Part shown: positions 1 to 12,928 of the stretch, one piece after another | How positions within the stretch are numbered: position 1 is the first letter of the stretch | Layout of the letters: every line of letters begins with the position of its first letter | Position numbers and translations under genes: made by a program | From: Macrotrachela quadricornifera | Lineage: Eukaryota; Rotifera; Eurotatoria; Philodinida; Philodinidae | NCBI GenBank assembly: GCA_022393335.1 | Contig: JAJEKB010001383.1 | Coordinates: 34,406-98,405, forward strand | Reading direction: 5' to 3' | DNA: 64,000 nt | The notes under the pieces: generated by a model | The model's input: the letters and a program-made list of their open reading frames with translations, nothing else | Database searches by the model: none | Told to the model about the DNA's origin: nothing

Positions 1-395
1 GATAAAGACTTTCCATTACCTTCTTCTTTTTATTTTAAATAAAATAAATCTAAAAAAAATAAAAATTGTCTATGATAAAAAAAATCTTCGTTCTTCCTTC
101 ATCATTACACCAATAGTTGATGATGACTTGGCATCCTAAATGCCTTAAGTTGACCAAATAACCAATTGTAAATGAGAAATAAATGTCAACATCATATAGC
201 GACAACTATTGAAACATTTCATAAAAGTATAAAATTGAATAGCAATGAATTATATTGTATTATCATCAATAAATTTACAGCAAGAGTCAATCTATAAAAT
301 ATAAAAGCTTTTAATCAAATCAGTATTAATTCTTGGTGTCCGGAATTATTTTTATACAGTCAGAAGTACGATGAAAAATTGAAATGCAACTTGAC
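1..395. other. non-coding stretch, left edge
   Basis: AT-rich sequence with no ORF or splice pattern that I can support. Confidence 0.4.
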
Positions 396-595
396 TCTAT
401 AAAAATTTTTTGATTCGGAACTCTAACTATATTATACCAAATGAAAGGGTTCGATAAGTTGACTACTTTTGATGTCGGAATTTGTTCATGATTACATTGA
501 AAAGATCAAGTTATGCCATAAAAAATCCTCAACTCATCAAGTTCTTTCGTTTGGTATAATATAGTTGGAGCTTTTGATAAAAAACATTTTATAAG
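396..595. repeat. imperfect palindrome (fold-back/MITE-like)
   Basis: The arms at about 396-460 and 531-595 are reverse complements with scattered mismatches; both carry the core ACTATATTATACCAAA and its complement. The centre lies near 495. No coding capacity is seen. Read as a small fold-back or MITE-like element; no clear target duplication was found. Confidence 0.65.
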
Positions 596-952
596 ATTGA
601 TTTTCCTATACTATATAAAAATATTCTCATATTCAACGAATTAACAGACAACTATTAATCATCAGTAAGTGTATATAATCTTAACACACATATATCCTAA
701 ACATAAATATCCATGTAATTCATACTTATGAAGAAACAAAAGATCAAGTTTTCTAAAATTATTCGGAGTACAAAGTTTCAGGACGAGAATTCTCGTCTCC
801 CAGACTCAAAAGGATTAAAGAAGACGATTTTTTATAAATATATTTATTATTTTAATCAATAAAAGAACAGTTGATTTTTAAATATTTTCTTTCGAGTTTT
901 TTGACACATAAATCGATATAAATGAGTAAATATACTCTTTGATTAGAATAAA

Positions 953-2236
953 TTACGAAAGAGTGACATTAACGAACGTATTGGGCGATAGTGTGTCTAC
1001 TTTTAGCCAAAAACTAACAATATAAGTTTGTCCAACAGTAGCCATAAATTGCTGACTGATATAATCCAGACGCAATCTACATCTATCCTGCAGATGGAAG
1101 TTGCCAGTGTGAGGTGATGACGTTGAAATTACTTGAGCCCCTGACGTACCGGCTGCACAAGGCCCCGTTGATGTTGTTCTTATCCAAGGAGAAAGAAAAC
1201 CTGTTTCAAAATCTCCATTAGTAAGCATTTGAATAATACTGCTATAGACAGAAACATCATCAAGATACCAGTAGTTAAAATCATTACGAAACTGAAAGGT
1301 AAGATTAACTAGTCCTGTGACAGATGGCATCCATGCAAATGCATAACAATTGTACAAAGTATTAGAAGCGGTTGTTGCCGTATAAAGTACATTGGAAGAA
1401 ACGGTAGCACTTAATGAACATGGAGGTGATGGAGTTGTCGCTGATAAATATAAGTTAATATAGTTACAGAAGATTTTTTAAAAGATGAATACTTACTGGT
1501 TGTGGTCACTGATGTTGCTAAAATCATAGTAAACTGTTAATTCAAGTATTCTTTTATATGATATTATCGAAAGTGATCTAGTTACTTTCACTCATGAAAA
1601 ATTTTTGACAGATCAGAAATTATGATTATTATGTAAGGTTGAATTTTGGAGAAAAAAAATCTCATCGTAATTTTCACTTACTTGTTGTTGTTTCCGTTGT
1701 TGTTGCTAGAATCAATAAGAAAGTCATAAATAACTTTTTTTTTATTAAAAATAACACTTACATGCTGTAGATACGCTCAAAGTAGTAATTGACGAAGCTA
1801 AATAAAAGAAAACGATTCAGTTATTATATATAAGCATTGTTTTTAATATACTTGAAACAGCTACCGTCGTATTTGATGATAGAGATAGCCAAACTGTTAG
1901 TATGACAGCTAGAGGTATGCCAGAAATTAATGAACCAATGATACAACATCGAATGCATAGCCAGAACGGTGAACCAGTCTTCTTTGAGTTATCTTCTCTG
2001 AATTCGAAAAAAAGAACAATAAAGTCTCGTTTAATAATCTTAATATATTTAAATAATAAAGTAATGAAATTTATTACAGAATATTTTTACCCGTTTTCTG
2101 AAGTTTCATCCGACCAGGCATTGATATTTATTTGATTATTGTTAATACTCTGTTTTGAATCATCCGTAAATGATTGACAGGACTGTACAACTGATGATTG
2201 ATCAAATGACCAAATACTCCTTTGGATAGAATTCAT
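953..2236 (-). CDS. micro-exon type II membrane protein with Ser/Thr stalk and extracellular beta-sandwich-like domain
   Basis: I reconstruct six coding exons: 2091-2236, 1852-1997, 1762-1797, 1682-1705, 1497-1517 and 953-1440. They join in frame (861 nt, 286 aa) with GT-AG borders. Exon 1 encodes a polar N-terminus starting MNSIQRSIW. Exon 2 has basic/Cys residues followed by a hydrophobic helix (about residues 60-85), so the protein is probably type II. Exons 3, 4 and 5 are only 36, 24 and 21 nt and encode almost only Thr/Ser, an O-glycosylatable stalk. The last exon encodes about 160 aa with WYLDDVSV and LTNGDFETG motifs, resembling galactose-binding-like/CBM-type modules found in secreted proteins. 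The stop is TAA. Function is not known; surface adhesion or glycan binding is inference. An ATG-to-stop frame across five short introns argues against chance. Confidence 0.75.
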
Positions 2237-3376
2237 TTTATGAAATACTGTGGCAGATTTCTTGTTGCATGTAATTCAATTTTATATATGTCTATATGCT
2301 CTATAACATGTTTTGTATAATGACGCATATAAATGAATAAATTTTATTTATATTCTTTTCTTCAAATTTCCATTGTTAATCAATAACTTTTTTAATTGAA
2401 TTTTTGTTTCAAAAAAAAGGAAAAAATAAAAAACTAGGATTTAATTAATCAGTTTTATTATGTATATAACATGATGTAGATTGGCTTCGTACATCATAAA
2501 AAATATTGCACACTATTAAAATTCGAGAATATTCTTGTAAGATGTTTACTATTTTTCTTTCTATGCCATAGAAGAAAATTTAATTACATGTAATGATTGT
2601 TTTGTCAAATAGACCTTGATAAAAATTTTGACAAGTACAAAATAATGTCTAATAATATATAAGTGTGTTGACATACTCAGAAAAAACAATGGATTATATA
2701 AATTTCGACCCAGATCGAGAGTTTCTTGGGTGGCAAGTAGTTCTATCAACGTCAATATAACTTCGATTTTAGGTATATATCTCGAACGTGATTACTGTTG
2801 CATTATTAATAAAAAAATCTGGCAAGTACCATAAGAACTTATGCAAAAATCGGTATCACCTCAGTATTTTTCTTATCTTTGAGATCATATTCAAAACGAG
2901 CATAAAAAATTTCATCGATCCATACGTATGTACTACTCATTGCTTTAAAATTTTGTTTTACTCCTCATACAGAGTTAACCTTCTGAGGATGGGATTATTT
3001 TGAAAAAAATTAATATTTTCGAAATTTCAGAATGATGTATATATTAGAAAGGAGACCAATGGGCGTGCAATACACATGGTAGTGCTACACTACATTGGAC
3101 GTGACAGATCTATAGCCTGCGCTGCATTTAGATTATAACAGTATTATAAGAGACACATATTAGTCAGTTATCCTTTGTTCCAGAACCATTGCCTATATAT
3201 AGGCTTCCCGTCCTCAAAGGGTAAGGAGTCCAAAATCTGGTTTTTTTTATAGATTTTTTGAGTATTTGGCTCTAAAACTATCCAATATTTGACTTCAAAC
3301 AACTTTTTTTACGTGTTTCAAATTGGAGAAACAGTTTCGCACATTGCTGAATGTATTTCAGTCTTTCTAACTGACG
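2237..3376. other. intergenic, nothing recognised
   Basis: AT-rich sequence. Short ORFs occur in several frames, but none has coding-like composition or splice continuity. Confidence 0.4.
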
Positions 3377-3991
3377 TGGGAAGATTCCGAGGTGTCCAAC
3401 AAGTTTAAAGTTCATCTTTTGGCCACAAGTAAACATCGATGAGATATGAAAAACTCCAAAAGAATACTTGCCCTTAGGTCTTTCTTCCAGAATTATAGCT
3501 GTTTTAGTATAATTTCAGCCTATAGCTCGATATACGCCAACAAATCAAATGACATTATTTCGAATTGAAGTTTAGCCCACATATAGCTATGCCTATGACT
3601 AGAATGCACTGAAAATTTCAGCTCAAAAGAATGTTCCCTTCGCGAAATATTGAATGCACAAGATGAATTCTTATCCTATGAAAGAAGCGTGAAACTCATG
3701 TTTTATTGTAAATTCAATATCTCGTGAAAGGAATATTTTTTTGAGCTGAAATTTTTAGTGTATTCTAGTCATAAGCATAGCTATATGTGGGCTAAACTTC
3801 AATTCGAAATAATATTATTTGATTTGTTGGCGTATATCGAGCTATAGGCTGAAATTATACTAAAGCAGCTATAACTCTGGAAGAAAGACCTAAGGACAAG
3901 TATTCTTTTGGAGTTTTTCATATCTCATCGATGTCTAGTTGTGGCCAAAAGATGAACTCTAAACTCATTGGACAACTCAAGACCTTCCCTC
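3377..3991. repeat. long palindrome, about 280-bp arms and 56-bp loop
   Basis: The arm at 3377-3655 pairs with 3712-3991 as reverse complement over nearly its whole length, with a few mismatches and a 56-bp loop. Examples are GTGGGAAGATTCCGAGG near 3376 against the complement of CCTTGAGTTGTC-type sequence near 3975, and ATATAGCTATG against CATAGCTATAT in the arm centres. No ORF is present. Likely a fold-back non-autonomous element; the transcript would form a long hairpin. Confidence 0.85.
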
Positions 3992-5160
3992 GTGAGTTGC
4001 ATTATAACTCAAATTATAGTACTAAATGTGTCTACTTAGCAAACTGAACTAAATCAATTGTACATATGTGTAGAGAGAAATAATGCAGAACGTGACGGTT
4101 TTTATTTGGTGCGACATGTGCTTTACATTATCTATGACGGCATATTTTTAATTGGGAGACTACATCTTCTGTCTTTATACCTTTGAACGACACATATATA
4201 TCATAATGAACTGTATGTAAACGAATAAATAAGGTATTTGTTCACTAGTCGTTCGTATATATGATCATGTGATATTTTTTTTCTTTTTCTTTACATATAC
4301 ATATGACCATATAGTACTTTCCTTTTTTCTTCAATTATGTGACCATATGATATTTTTCTCTTCTCTTTCACATATAATCATACGGAATTTTCTTTTCGTT
4401 TTTTTTAATATTATTTCTCTTTCTTCTGGTTTTTTGACCTATATATTATCTTCTATATAATAATGTTGAGTTTCTCTGTGTGTGTTACCAGGTTAAAGGA
4501 ACAGAAGTGATGGTAGAGATGGGTTGAAAGGAGCATATGATTTTTTTTCAAAGAAATTTTTTATATTTGTTACCTTTAAATAAATTAAATATCATGCAAT
4601 AGCCTTTGTTTCAAAACAGAGGTAGAATTCTAAAAGTGTCTTTAAGAATTTTCTCGCCATCAGAAAAGATTTTTTTCACATGGTGAAAGCGGCCGTGCAG
4701 TATACACGGGTTTCCACTAGTACACTATACTACTCGCAATTTGATGCTGATTCAGAATATGTAACTCTTTTTGAAAAATATTTTAGGCAACAAAATGGCC
4801 TTATCGATACTTGTCCTTCAATAAAGTTGAAAAAATTTTGTGTTATAAAAATATTGTGACGATATCTCAAAGTGTATATACATATAATGTACCATTGTAA
4901 AACTATTTAGATTTTTATGCAAAGATATAAGTTCAAATATCTTCTCTTATTTAGAATAGGGATAGCATTTTAAAATATGGTAAAATAACGTAAAGTACAG
5001 TAAAGCACAAAAATAGAATTTTTCCCTAATGATTGAATCTCAACCACGCTAGAGTATCACCCACACAATATATAAAATAGTGGTATAGTACAAATACGTA
5101 GTGGGTAATAATAGCATGTCACATTTTACCTACGTTTATAAAAGCGTTTCTTTAGTTTAT
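3992..5160. other. intergenic, low complexity
   Basis: Pyrimidine-rich runs at about 4270-4440, otherwise AT-rich. No gene is supported. ACTAGTCGTTCGT near 4246 resembles sequence near 48361 and may be a repeat end. Confidence 0.35.
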
Positions 5161-5205
5161 TACGCATGAAATAACATCGAATATATAAATAAATCAATGA
5201 AAAAA
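5161..5205 (+). promoter_or_regulatory. probable core promoter of EF-hand gene 1
   Basis: TACGCATGAAATAACATC followed by TATATAAAT and ATCAATGA lies about 85 nt before the ATG. Nearly the same block, with the same spacing, precedes the paralogue at 9583, which supports conserved function, although recent duplication alone could also explain it. Confidence 0.5.
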
Positions 5206-5245
5206 TTATAAGATAAAGACATGAAAATATTGTTTAAAAATAATC

Positions 5246-5518
5246 ATGGTATTTCATGGTGATGGAACAAATATATATGGTCTCCATGCTGATGAATTAT
5301 ATGAAATTCAAGCAGCATTTCATCAAATTGATAGAGATCATAATGGTTATATAACAGGTGATGAAGTGCGTCAATGTCTTCTACGTCATTATGTTTATTT
5401 TAATGATTTTGATATTCAACATATTTTATCACAAATGGATTATGACCATGATGGACGAGTCAGTTATGATGAATATATGAGATTTATGTCTCGAGTTTAT
5501 CAGGGTATGAAACCATGA
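5246..5518 (+). CDS. EF-hand calcium-binding protein, copy 1
   Basis: Single-exon protein of 90 aa with two canonical EF-hands. Loop 1 is residues 29-40 (D29, D31, N33, Y35, T37, E40); loop 2 is residues 65-76 (D65, D67, D69, R71, S73, E76). Each has the central Gly, Ile/Val at loop position 8 and Glu at position 12, so both should bind calcium. The protein is about half the length of calmodulin and matches one lobe of a calmodulin or troponin-C-like protein. A paralogue of the same length lies at 9583-9855. It is probably a cytosolic calcium sensor or buffer; the partner is unknown. AATAAA-like signals follow the stop. Confidence 0.85.
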   Translation: MVFHGDGTNIYGLHADELYEIQAAFHQIDRDHNGYITGDEVRQCLLRHYVYFNDFDIQHILSQMDYDHDGRVSYDEYMRFMSRVYQGMKP

Positions 5519-7428
5519 ACTTTGCAAAACGATAATAAATATGGTTTGATTATATTATTTGTATCTGTACTATTATTTTCTAAATAAACTATCTATTAAT
5601 CAAGAAAAAATGGACTAATTTTTCTTTAATGTCATATTAAACAATTATTAGTTTCTTTATATGTTGATGATGATATCTTATTATTAAAAGAAATTGATTG
5701 AGCTATAATTCAAGATTTTAGAGCAACTAATATAAATGGTGTATGTTTAATTATTATAAATTTGATATGATTTCCTATTTATTTTCAATATTGTTGTATC
5801 TATTTTTATCTGCATAGTATAAATATAGAAAGAAAAGGTGAAATGATATATTATTGATATTTTTTTCCCCACAAATAGAAACGAATGAGAAAGAATAAAT
5901 ACACACGATGGATAATATAGAGAAAAAATATCTAAAATTTTATTTTATTGATAGTATATGAAAAGTAATTATTACAAGAATTTTTGTAATCGAGTTGTTT
6001 TCTATAAATTACGGTTATATTTTTTCATTGATTTGAATGTTACTTGTTAGAGGCATACATGAACGTCAAAGTAATCAATTGCATCTTGATATGAATTGTT
6101 AGGTAGCAAAAAGAAATGAAATTTAAAAATGTACGAAAAACGATGATCTGAATAGTTGATAAGCAATTGCGAAATAAGATCTTCGAACAACAAAATCTTA
6201 TACAAAAGGTAAAGGAATGAATAGTTTACACAAATTAACAAACTTCAGGGCAACTAGCAAAATCATTCGATATTTTGAGAAGAACGATAGTCTGTATTGA
6301 CCTGTCTATCATATTTTAACTCAACTAAAGTTAAGAAATGATAACAAAGAAACGATGGAAATCGTTCACATACTGGATGCGAAAAGCATTAAGAAAACAT
6401 GATTATGATACAATTTTTTTATTTACAGACCGAAAATCTTCCTCTTTGGAGGACATTTATTTATCAAAATAAGATGTGTTATGTTGTTAATTGCTAAGAG
6501 ATTAACAAATGGGAAAGCATTAACCAAAAGGTTAATGAGCTAAAAACATAATTGGGCAACTAGGAAATTCCAAAAACAGTCTTACATCTCTCATTATATT
6601 TGAATCTGATGAAATATTATCAAATGGCAGAGTGCGAAAAGAATTCTATGCGCTTCTCAAGCAACTATAGATGATCATCGAACAATCCGAATTTCAATAT
6701 TTTGGTTTATTATATGCGGAATACCATTGCCAATAATATGCAATGGAATACAGTTAAAAACAGTAAAGAGATTCGTTTGAGACTGAAAAATGATCATGTT
6801 CACAGCGTCAAAAACTCGGTCACATACAATTCTGTCTATTCTAAAAACTAAAAGTGCATATATGCAATAAGCTTTCTATCGTAGATTTCAGAGCTTTTTA
6901 AGTACCATTTTCTAATATATTTTGGATTTTTTATAACGCGTTTTAGATAAAAAAATACAAAACACTACCGTTTGTTCCAGTTCACTCATTAGAATAAAAA
7001 CATCATACAAATGATTCATTTCCAACTAAAACTTCCATCACAAAATGTTTACTATTATACGATTGTAAAATCAATCAATATTATCAATTCTTTTTTTTTT
7101 TTATACACTTCTATGGAGAATTGTTTTTTCATCATTAATAATAATTGTCAGGTAGATACCAACCATAGATATGGGACGTCATTAAAAGGAAGTACATTGG
7201 TTGTAAGAACCGATATATTTCATGATTCAATTAGGTATTTTCCAACTAAAAGTATGATTTTTTATAAACTTTCCTGATTTTTCTTCCAGTTTAATAATAA
7301 CGTTTATCGATGAAGATGTTGACCTATAAATATCAGAAAAATATATTTTACTATCGTTACAAACTATTTCATCGATTCAATAAAATCATTCATATTCCTT
7401 ATATTCACTTCATTATTTTTTCAATCAA
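5519..7428. other. intergenic, nothing firm
   Basis: AT-rich with short ORFs only. No homologous domain or splice-linked exons could be recognised between the two EF-hand copies here. Confidence 0.35.
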
Positions 7429-7701
7429 ATGTTCGACTGGATTGGCACTCTTGCTCCAATTGCTGTATCAGCATTTGGTTCTGTTCTTGGTGCAGATTCC
7501 AAGCCTATGATGTCGAAAGCCAGCAGATCCAAAACAAATCAAACGTACTGCGATCATCCACAATACCATTATTACGATGAACCTTCTTATTATACCTCTT
7601 CAACACTACTTACATATACACTATATAATCTCACTACTGAATATACATCATATTATCTCACTACTGATTATACTCAAATTTCCACTTATCTTTATCGATG
7701 A
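7429..7701 (+). CDS. possible small Tyr/Thr-rich protein
   Basis: ATG-initiated 90-aa ORF. Residues 1-25 are hydrophobic (MFDWIGTLAPIAVSAFGSV), possibly a signal or membrane segment. Residues 45-90 are very rich in Tyr, Thr and Ser, with a degenerate repeat of the form YxLTTxYT. Composition differs from the surrounding non-coding AT-rich DNA and an AATAAA occurs downstream near 7949. I recognise no family. It may be a lineage-specific small secreted or cuticle-type protein, or a chance ORF. Confidence 0.4.
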   Translation: MFDWIGTLAPIAVSAFGSVLGADSKPMMSKASRSKTNQTYCDHPQYHYYDEPSYYTSSTLLTYTLYNLTTEYTSYYLTTDYTQISTYLYR

Positions 7702-9494
7702 CATCATTTTAAATTAAAATTTTCTATTATTACACCAGATAATAGTCATATTTTTGTTAATCATATATGCACAAAGACAAGAAAATAATTCATTTTTCTT
7801 CTTCTTAACTGGTTATGACATAATATTATTGGAAATTTGTTTATGATTAGTTACCAGTTTTGATTTATTGGTTTAATTAATTGAGTCATCCTTTTTTATA
7901 TAGTGTAAGATTTATTGTAATTTTCTTTATATTATAAAGATACTAAGAATAAAATTTATAATAAATAATTTGATTATCTCATAATACCTCCTCAAGACAA
8001 ATCAAGGTTGAACGTACAAAAATTGAAAGTGATTAGAAATTGAATTTTTTCAAACCATATCTCTATTGAAATTTATACAAAATCTTTTCGTTTGCCTTTG
8101 AATAAAAATTTTACCATATTAATTTTTCAAAATTATTTTACCTTGAAATATTTCTCCTTCTATTTATTCGTAGTGATGATTTGGACGATACTGTTTTTAA
8201 TGTTCTCATCTCTTCCTCGGTAATATAGTTATAGGCATCTAATGAAGCATGAAATTTCGTATTTTAACAGTGGCACACATTACCTTTACCAATTGATGTA
8301 CTTTTGCATATACATACAAAGAATTGCATGTAATAGTAGTCTATTTATCAATGAAAACATCTCTGACAGCAAGAAACTTATGGATAAACTGACAATATGG
8401 AATGATTAAGTTCTTAAAACAATTATTTAAAAAAAAGAGAAGAATTCATGAAAATATTTAGATAATAAATCAAAAGCATGACTGTATTGGATATGACGAA
8501 TTCAGGGTGAAAATAGAGCTAATCGAACCAAAATTTCGGATGCTTACTGAATTTGAATTTTTAATAGAACTTGCCTAGTTTAGCATCAAAATATATCTGA
8601 TAAAACTCATTATCATATTTTTTAATAATAATCAGATACAGATCTTTTATTGGATAAAAATTTTTTTTCTTATTTTGTAAATAAATTAAACCTTTAATTT
8701 GGACAAAAATTAGCGGAAGTAACGGAACTCGATTTAAGGTGCTATTTATATAGAATGTTACCTTTTAATCTGTTTTAGCTGGCCTTTTTTCAAGAAATAC
8801 CTCTCGTCCGATTTAGAATTACTTCTGTGTATAGGAAACCTACATTATTAATATACACAGATAGATTTGTCTATTTTTATTTACAGATTTTTTTGACATT
8901 ATGATAGTTATTAGTCAAACCTTGAAAATATCTTAATAGGATCACTTAGTATTACTACACTTTTTTTTCTGTTACACGATCTTAAAAAAGCGTTGAAGTA
9001 TGAGATTAAAAATCTGGATCTTTTCTTCGCTTAAACATGGCAGATAAACTCAATAATCTTCCTTCCCACTGAATTAACTCATCACAATTAATTATAAAGA
9101 AGTTATAACTAATTATCAATTAATATATTAAAAAATTTTTGTATTTTTTTAACTAATTAATCGATTAGTGCATGGTCTTCTGATATAGTTGTCTTGTTTG
9201 AAGCATAAATCAACAAGAAAACTTTCGTTTTGTTTTCTCTTATACCCTGTATACTTTTAAACTACAGAGATGCAAATTAGAAAGAACTATTATCAACATT
9301 TAGTTTATTTTATTATTGACGTAAATATATATGCATTTTATCCAAAACAAACTTTATTTATTTATGAATTGGTTTATACTAGACATACCTATAGCTTGAT
9401 AAATTAGATTGACGCACAATTTTGACATAGGATTGGTTGATAATTTCGTTTCTATTTTCATCTATCAATATGAAGGACCCCTTTTTCTCCTATA
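7702..9494. other. intergenic
   Basis: AT-rich, with no coding, RNA or repeat structure that I can support. Confidence 0.35.
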
Positions 9495-9533
9495 CTACGC
9501 ATAAGAAAACATCATATAAATCAATGAATAAAA
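9495..9533 (+). promoter_or_regulatory. probable core promoter of EF-hand gene 2
   Basis: TACGCATAAGAAAACATC then ATATAAATCAATGA, about 88 nt before the ATG, matches the block upstream of the paralogue at 5161-5205. Sequence between and around the blocks is much less similar. Confidence 0.5.
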
Positions 9534-9582
9534 ATATTAGAATACATACATATTACGATACTACGTCAAAATACAACTAACG

Positions 9583-9855
9583 ATGTCATATGGAGGTAGT
9601 GAAACAAATGTTTATGGTCTTCGTCCTGATCAATTATTTGAAATTCAAGCAGCATTTCATCAATTTGATTTAAATCATAATGGTTATATAACTGGTGATG
9701 AAATGCGTCTAGCTCTTCAACGTACTAATATTGGTGTTAGCGATCATGAGATTCAACGTGTTTTATCACAAATGGATTATGATCGTGATGGACGAGTCAG
9801 TTATGATGAATATATGAGATTTATGTCTCAAGTTTATCGAGGTGGTAGATACTGA
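9583..9855 (+). CDS. EF-hand calcium-binding protein, copy 2
   Basis: Single-exon 90-aa paralogue of the protein at 5246-5518, aligning without gaps. It has two EF-hands at residues 29-40 (D29, N31, N33, Y35, T37, E40) and 65-76 (D65, D67, D69, R71, S73, E76). The stretches EIQAAFHQ, HNGYITGDE and GRVSYDEYMRFMS are shared with copy 1. Differences concentrate in the linker between the hands (residues 42-60) and at the ends. The two genes are about 4.3 kb apart in the same orientation, suggesting dispersed tandem duplication. Predicted role: calcium sensor or buffer. Confidence 0.87.
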   Translation: MSYGGSETNVYGLRPDQLFEIQAAFHQFDLNHNGYITGDEMRLALQRTNIGVSDHEIQRVLSQMDYDRDGRVSYDEYMRFMSQVYRGGRY

Positions 9856-11929
9856 TTATTTCGTTTTTTCTTATATAATATTAATTTTCTTTTATGAATA
9901 AACTGATAACAATAAATTGACGTTAAAATTTTTTTTTTTAAACCGTTTTATTTATTAATGTGACGAATTCGCCAAGTGGCGCTGACCGTCTTAGTACAAA
10001 TAGAGCTATTGGATTCAAGGGAGTTGTATACAAAGATTATCAACATCACCACTTGCTCAAAAAGAAAAAAAAGAAAAGAAAGAAAGGACACATGCAATAA
10101 TAAAAGTGGCTCAGCTAAAGACATATTTCACATAGGTGATCAAAAAAGGTGTAGCACTCCCTATCGATAAATAAAACGACTCTTTTGTTCGGTCGACCTG
10201 TTGGCATGTAGCGTATGTGTGCTCTGACGCGATAGTAATCATATACCGTGTTGAATAGGTATTTATATTGTAGCGCACATTCAATAAAGGTTCATTCGTA
10301 TACTTGACTATTTTTCATGCACTTTAATAAAGATTTCTTGAATCTTTCTTCAATGGTAGGCTAATGCAAGTCTTCTATGGAACATTGAAACAGGTAGTGG
10401 ATTAGTCTTAGGCATCTTCGATAGAATGATGCTAATCGCTCCTCAGAGATCTGTGATAGGAGACAGTAAGTTGTTGCCATTAACGTTAAAATTTATTTCA
10501 ATTATGCATTAAACGAAATATTCAGTTTTCATTTATTTTTTTGCTTCTGTATAATTAACTGAGGAAAAAAAAAGAAATTTCTAGATATTGTTGTTTTTTT
10601 TTTGTCGTACATTAGAAAGGATAATGTGATTCATCCTGATGAAAAGAACAATAATAAAAAGCTGATTGTCTTCGTTTTTTCTCGTCTTATTGCCAAGGAT
10701 AAATTCGATTTGCTCTGTCGAAAAATATGAGAAAGAGAGATATAAGGAAGAAAGAAAAAATTAAGATGACTGTCATTACAACCTGTAGACAATATAGTTC
10801 AATGGTAATATCCTTTCGACGTACCTTATAACTCACCGACAAGTATAAATTGGAGTAAATATGGAGACAAATAATTAGATTTTCTTTTAAATAAATACGA
10901 ATATAAAAAGAGATATATCTTATAAAAATTTTATTAATATAAAATTTTTTTTCCAACAAATCCTCTTCTACATCAAGTAAATAGAAAGAACAAAGATTGC
11001 ATTAAAACCAATACAAATTTTTATCATAATCGCTACTATTTCAAATAATTTAATCGAAATAGACTAAAAGATAATACGTGACTACTTTTATCATTTATAT
11101 ACCGATATGTTGAAAAATATTCGTATTTGAATAAGTTTTACTTCAAAGATTAGTAAGGTTACCAGAGGAGATATCGAAAAGATTTTAAAAAAAAATACTT
11201 TAATAAAAGTTATTTAAATACATTTTCCAATTGTTTTATGGCAATCTCAATAGTTATTCATTATATAATTCGAGTATGAGAGAGAGAGAATAACGAATTA
11301 TTTGTTGGTTTATCATTGTATTGATAGTAGCAAAATTAATCTGTATGTTCACTGATGCCGCTTACAATCGCTGAATAATACAAAAGTAACTCATTTTTTT
11401 TCATTATTTTATGAACATCATATTTTGATGAATTATAATCTATTATACTTTTATATTATTAACCTAAATTTTAATGGATTATAATTTATTATTTTTGTAA
11501 AGGAGAAATCAATCAAATGTGACAATGTTCTCTAGTATATTAATCATTACACGTCTGGATTATTTAATTCGGTTATATGAATGACTGATGGAGGCAAGAT
11601 TGAACCATATTCAATGAAAGTCTTGCAGAGACTCGAAGGTTATTTTAGGAGAAAAATAAGAATCTTTAGTAATCAATCTACCGCCTTAGTACACGTCTAG
11701 ATGCGTATTTGTAATCTTTACAACTCGTTTCGAGGGAAGATGAAGTAGACTTTTTGAATATTGATCCGAAGCGAGTCGAATAGAGATAACAAAATCTGAT
11801 TTCGTACGGATTCTGTCCGAAGACCGCCATTCCCTAAAGAAATAGTTAAAAGACTACAGATGTAAGGTAGAGTCATAGAAATACATTCATAAATGTATAA
11901 TGTATGGAGTTGTTGATGCATTAAAAAAA
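9856..11929. other. intergenic
   Basis: Nothing firm. A slightly GC-richer patch at about 10185-10290 shows no tRNA fold or ORF that I can defend. Confidence 0.35.
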
Positions 11930-12049
11930 GTAATGGACACAATTACATGATAATGTGATAACATATTCATGCATTGTAATGAATTGGAATAAGTAATGCA
12001 TTATAATGCATGAAATAAGTTATATTATCATATAATTACATCCATTACT
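11930..12049. repeat. short palindrome, about 50-bp arms
   Basis: The arm beginning GTAATGGACACAATTACATG is matched in reverse complement by the sequence ending at 12049 (CATATAATTACATCCATTAC), with about 20 bp between the arms. Multiple TGCATTATAATGCA motifs lie at the centre and beyond. MITE-like. Confidence 0.6.
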
Positions 12050-12928
12050 TTTCTATAGCAAAATAATGCATTATAATGTCCATTATTTTAAGAAATTGAC
12101 TACATGAATAGTATATAAAAAAAGAATAATTTTAGCTCACATAATGAAAGAACAATTTAAAAATTGAAATCACGACTAGACAAGTCAAGTCATTCATAAT
12201 TTTGACACTCTTTATTTAGTTTAAATTGACTTTATCTAAAAGCTTATCTTCATTCTACTATAAGAAGCTTTTATTCATTGATGTTTCTACTATGATATAA
12301 ATATGTACTCATCAGTATACTCTAATAAATTTGATTTAATATATTGTATTGATCATGAAAGATACATCACTGTGTCATTATTAGGAATTGCATTGTCACT
12401 GGTATATTCAATAATAATGAATCACAGGTGACTCATTACGTGAACCGAGTGTTACCCTCATCCTATTCTTAAGTACTGTGTTTTGTAAAAGTCCACAAAT
12501 AGGTTCAGATCTTGGAACTTGAAAATATTTCAAGTCAATAATTTACCACTTGAGTAAGTCTGATATAGCAAAAATCTAGATGATTTGATCTGTATTATTA
12601 TTTGAAAAGTGAAAATTTGCTCATCTTTAGTTGAAATCTAACAAGTATAAAAAAAACGAAACAATGATGATAGGATGAAAGTGAAACAACAAGCGAATAT
12701 TTATTAGAGATAAACGAATGTAATCTTGTGATATATTAATAAACAATTGCATGCCTACTCTCATAAATATTATTTTTTCTTTTATAAATATTCAAAGATT
12801 GATATTTATTAATGATATATTTAAATTTTATTTTAAATTCATTTCAATAGTTACAATAGAATATAAAGGACAATTTTTTTTAATTTCTATTCCGAGAAAG
12901 AATTTTTCGAAAATGTCATTATTTACAT
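12050..12928. other. intergenic, includes 3' flank of the GPCR
   Basis: No gene recognised. A short + strand ORF at 12751-12957 is antisense to the GPCR terminal exon. Confidence 0.35.

Noticed and set aside
10185..10290. GC-richer patch as a possible tRNA or ncRNA
   Set aside because: No cloverleaf, no TTCRANNC box in the right place.
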